Origin: Niebla homalea
Lineage: Eukaryota; Ascomycota; Lecanoromycetes; Lecanorales; Ramalinaceae
Length of the DNA: 64,000 bases
Assembly (NCBI GenBank): GCA_019925105.1
Contig: JAHGAU010000022.1
Span: 62,001 to 126,000, forward strand
Reading direction: 5' to 3'
Of the stretch, positions 60,561 through 64,000 are shown one piece after another. Numbering within the stretch: position 1 is the stretch's first letter; every line of letters begins with the position of its first letter. The notes beneath the pieces were generated by a model. The model was not told the DNA's origin, searched no databases, and saw nothing but the letters and a program-made list of their open reading frames with translations. Made by a program: the position numbers and the translations under genes.

Positions 60561-62019
60561 TATTAATATAATAACCTTTTATAAAATATTATTTTACTAT
60601 AATATAAACGGTATTAAAATAATCATATAATATATATAAATTATATTATTAAATAAAATATGTTAAATTAATTACGTATTTTATATAAAAACTTTATACT
60701 TTTTATATAAATTATATATAATTTAAGTATTTATTATTTAAATTTATACGTTTTTATATTAAGTATAAATTAATTTCATAACGGGATACTTTAATCTTAA
60801 TTTAAATTATTATTGTATTTTTTTTAGAATATCTTAATCTTTAATTTATTTAATATACCCTTATTACTTTATAATTAATATTCTTAGATTTTTAATTAAT
60901 AATTTTTAAATATTTTTCTTCCTTTTACCCTTATATTTATTATTTTTTTTACCCTTTTTTTTTTATTACTATTTTTATTATTATATTTAATTTTATAAAC
61001 AAATAAGCCTTTTAATAAGCCCCTTTATAAGCCCTTCCGTAAATCTTTTATAAACCTTTTAATATCAAATTAAACTTATTTTTTTTATATTAAAATTACG
61101 ATATATTTAAATTTATCCTATTTTAATTAAAGAACTTAAAAAATAAATAAGTTTTTGCTTAAAATATCCTTTAAGTCTTTTAATATAAATTTATATCAAG
61201 TCCTTTAATATCTTTATCATGATTAACTTTAAATTATCGCCTTTTTATAAAGCGTTTAATAAAAAGCTTATTAGAGGATAATATAATATACTTATTAAAA
61301 TAAAAAGTAAGAATAAGGGTAAAAATAAGGATAAGGATAAGGGTAACGGTAATAATAATAACGGTAATTATAACGGGCAAATGAAGGGTAACGTTAACGT
61401 TAAGGTTATTTAAAACTTATTAATTAACGTTTTAAGATTATTATTTATAAAATAATAAGGACATTATAAATAAGTTGAAAGATTAGAAATTTAAGAAAAA
61501 TAAAGTAATTATTTAAATCGGGTTTAAAGTATCCGGCTAAGGCCTTTTATAATATACCGTATAAAAGAATCATTAAAGTAAATAAGTTAATTTATAAATT
61601 CACTTATTTTTATTTTATTTATAAATTTTATTAAAAGAAAATCTTTTTACTTTAAATATAATAAGATTATTAAGGTGAATATAACTTAAATTAATAGATT
61701 ATAAATTTAAAAACTCCTTTATAATATAAATAATAAAATTAATATTAAAGTTATTATTTAAAAGGTAGATAACATTTATATATATATAATAATTATCTTA
61801 TAATTAAATATATTATTAATAATAAGTTATTAATATTATATAAACGTAAGAAAAATAACAATCAAAAAATAAAAAATATATATAAAAGTAAAATATAAGT
61901 TATAAATCAAGTTATAATTAATAATCGTAATAAAAAAGATTTAAGGAAAAAGTAATTATAATATTTAAAGAAAGGATTTTGTTTATTAATATTAATAATT
62001 TTATTTATAAGCTTTTTTA
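60561..62019. other. AT-rich stretch with a short purine-rich tract
   Basis: 61306-61412 holds (aagggt/aaggat)n-like purine repeats with CGG interruptions (for example 'gggtaacggtaataataata'). The remainder is featureless AT-rich DNA. Confidence 0.4.
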
Positions 62020-62548
62020 AATGTCAGGTACTGGAAGTACTGAAGTAAAATGTGGGTGTAATATGTATAATCAGTATCTACCTAACTATGAAGGTACGCA
62101 ATATAAGTATGCGCGCCAAGTTACTATACCCTTTTGGTGCTAGTGCCCGATAAGCTTTTGGTATACGTATAATGCATATAATAAATAAATTATAAAAGGA
62201 AAGACCGTAACGCCTTCGTTACGACGGTAAGGTAGAAGTCCTTATTATAAAAAGTAGCCCCGGGGCCAGGGAATTAATATAGCTCGCGTTAAGTATATTG
62301 GGGAAATAAAAATGTATTATAATTATTAAGCATTAAGGTATTATAATGTTAAAAAATTGAAAAAACCGTATATTAAAGGATTATTATAAAGATACGGTAT
62401 TAACCCGGGAAATAATCGTGGATTTAAGCCTTTTATAATCAAGCTGAATCGCTTAAATTTATAATATCTATAATTTAACCGGTCGAGTTCTTTACTGCCG
62501 TGATAACGGTATTATTCCAGTATAGGCTATAAAAGGACCATATATTAC
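62020..62548. other. Partly un-RIPed island, unclassified
   Basis: CA/TG-rich patches ('ggtactggaagtactgaagt' at 62027-62046; 'taccttcatagttaggtaga' on the minus strand) alternate with RIPed patches. A small hairpin 'gtaacgccttcgttac' lies near 62207-62222. No coding sequence is visible. Confidence 0.35.
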
Positions 62549-62800
62549 TGTTAGCAGCTAGCGCTATCTTTGCGCCGGCGCCACAGTGGTACGCCATACT
62601 ACTGCGCCAAGGTATGCCTTGGCAAAGGGCCTTGGTAACGGCCTTGGTATACGTTATTTATGAATTATAGCTTAATTGGCGTAAAGCAGGGCAACTATTA
62701 CCTTTACCTTAAATAAAGGTTATACCCTAGTTCTTTCTAAGTTCCTTAAGAATTAATCTTATTATTAATTTATTTATTAAAATAATACTTAAGTATTTAA
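62549..62800 (+). mobile_element. Possible LTR with CCTTGG palindromes
   Basis: The sequence starts TGTTAGCAGCTAGCGCTATC, the usual TG start of fungal LTRs. The first 100 bases are GC-rich and not RIPed. They include ccaaggtatgccttgg and two further ccttgg repeats (about 62609-62652). The end, and therefore the CA terminus and primer-binding site, is not clear. If real, the internal region lies to the right. Confidence 0.3.
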
Positions 62801-64000
62801 ATTAGAACGTTACGTTTTTTATACTTATTTTTATTAATCCCGTTAACGTACCATTAACGGAGTTAATTTAATATTCTAATTCTTCTTCTTTATTAAGGAG
62901 AAAACCCGACGTTACCGTTATAATAGATATTCAATTAACTTAATAAACCTTAAAATAAAAAGGCGATATTTACCCTTTAATTAAAAACCCTTTTATTATA
63001 GTTAAATAAAATGAAGCGGCGGAACGTTACCGTAATATTACGGTTTAATAAGTTTAATTTTTAAATTTATAGTTTAAAGTTAACCAGTTTAAAGCTAAGA
63101 ATTATATTTATTAAAAGTATATATTTAATTACGTTAATATATAATATAAGGGTTTACGTTTTAAGACTTTTTTTCCGCGTTGGCCTTATTATTAAGCTTT
63201 ATACCGATAACGTAATACCGGTGGCTTTTATTTTACTTTATAAAAGTAAATTTTTTCATCCGGAAAAACTTAAGTTATATTAAAATAAGTTTAAGGATAA
63301 ATATTAAACGTAATTTATTAACTTAAAAAAAAAAATTTATACTTTGTCTTAAATACTTTTTTATTAAGAAAAAAAGGTAATTTCTTATTTAAGGTTTATC
63401 TTTTATAAAATCTTTAACTTACTAAATAAGGAAATTAATAGAATAAGCTATTAAGAGCTTAAAATAGATTTTTAAATTTAACAATTAATTTAAAAAACCA
63501 TTAACTTTCTTATTATAAGCGTTTTAAAAATATTAAATAACGTTCTATTTAAGAAATAACGTAATTCCGTAATACTTTAAAGATTATAAAAAAGGACTTA
63601 TTATTATCATTGAATAAATTTTATATTTATTATCGGAGCTTAAAATTAAAATCCTTATAATTAATAAAATATTAAAAATCCGGGACGATATTATAACGGC
63701 GAGGATTATATAGGAAAATAACCTAAAGTATATTATTAATGATAATTAAAAAATTAATAGAGGTAAATCCCTTAAAAATAGGGTATTTAAATTTAATTCC
63801 GATAACTTAAACCCGGTATATATTTTTATTAAAAATAATTTTTATAATTAAAAGCGTAAAGCTATATTTAAAAACTTTAACGCCGCCCTTAAAGTAGATA
63901 AAAACGTTAAGTATTATATATATTATAGAAAGGGGGATTATATATTTAATTACATTATTATTTTATAAAATAAAATCTTAATAATAAGCGTAAAATCCCA
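62801..64000 (+). pseudogene. RIPed sequence, possible LTR-element gag region (runs off window)
   Basis: This is AT-rich and full of stops. Near 63911-63950 one plus frame reads Y-I-Y-Y-R-K-G-D-Y-I-F-N-Y. It would fit a gag zinc knuckle (CX2CX4H) if the Tyr codons were once Cys and His, although the last spacing is one short. Placement after a possible LTR supports this weakly. No RT is in view. Confidence 0.25.

Overview
The window looks like gene-poor heterochromatin of a filamentous ascomycete. It is very AT-rich, and nearly every long reading frame is cut by TAA/TAG/TGA. CpA and TpG are strikingly rare while CpG survives. This is the signature of repeat-induced point mutation (RIP: C to T, mainly in CpA). 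I see no intact ordinary protein gene, no rRNA, no convincing tRNA and no CRISPR array. Most of the window is nested, mutated transposons.

The dominant family is a non-LTR retrotransposon (LINE) of about 5.8 kb, of the fungal Tad1/jockey type. Traces of an ORF1 with CCHC zinc knuckles, an APE endonuclease (GDFNLHH-type motif) and a reverse transcriptase (FVDD-type motif) can be read through the mutations. Each copy ends in a short (ATCA)n tail after a conserved 3' block. Layout: copy 1 (+, 1-5340, 5' end outside the window); copy B (+, 5341-6456 and 12226-16398) split by full-length minus copy m1 (6457-12225); copy C (+, pieces from 16400 to 26968), split by a short minus LINE (16872-17235), by a 7.3-kb hAT-type DNA transposon (17389-24722) and by a 160-bp insertion (26426-26585); fragment D (+, 33592-34662); full-length copy A (+, 35156-52529) split by full-length minus copies m2 (36925-42683) and m3 (45899-51672); and two minus copies at 56916-58124 and 58125-58444. 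Most junctions are fixed by target-site duplications that I could read directly.

The hAT-type element carries a transposase relic (DNAxNNxT-type block near 21754-21807). Nested inside it is a GC-rich element (18163-19098) built as a giant inverted repeat: G-rich 9-bp minisatellite arms around an 81-base spacer. A 125-bp hAT-like MITE with a perfect 8-bp duplication lies at 28935-29059.

Further right, 52542-53950 is an island that largely escaped RIP. It holds a repeat-rich degenerate reading frame and a possible LTR start. A second island at 62020-62660 has CCTTGG palindromes and a possible LTR, followed by a RIPed possible gag region to the window edge. Four copies of an unclassified dispersed repeat (near 27.5, 33.3, 54.7 and 60.4 kb) and several low-complexity tracts fill part of the rest. 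Large AT-rich stretches (29.1-33.2, 55.2-56.9, 58.5-62.0 kb) hold nothing I can identify.
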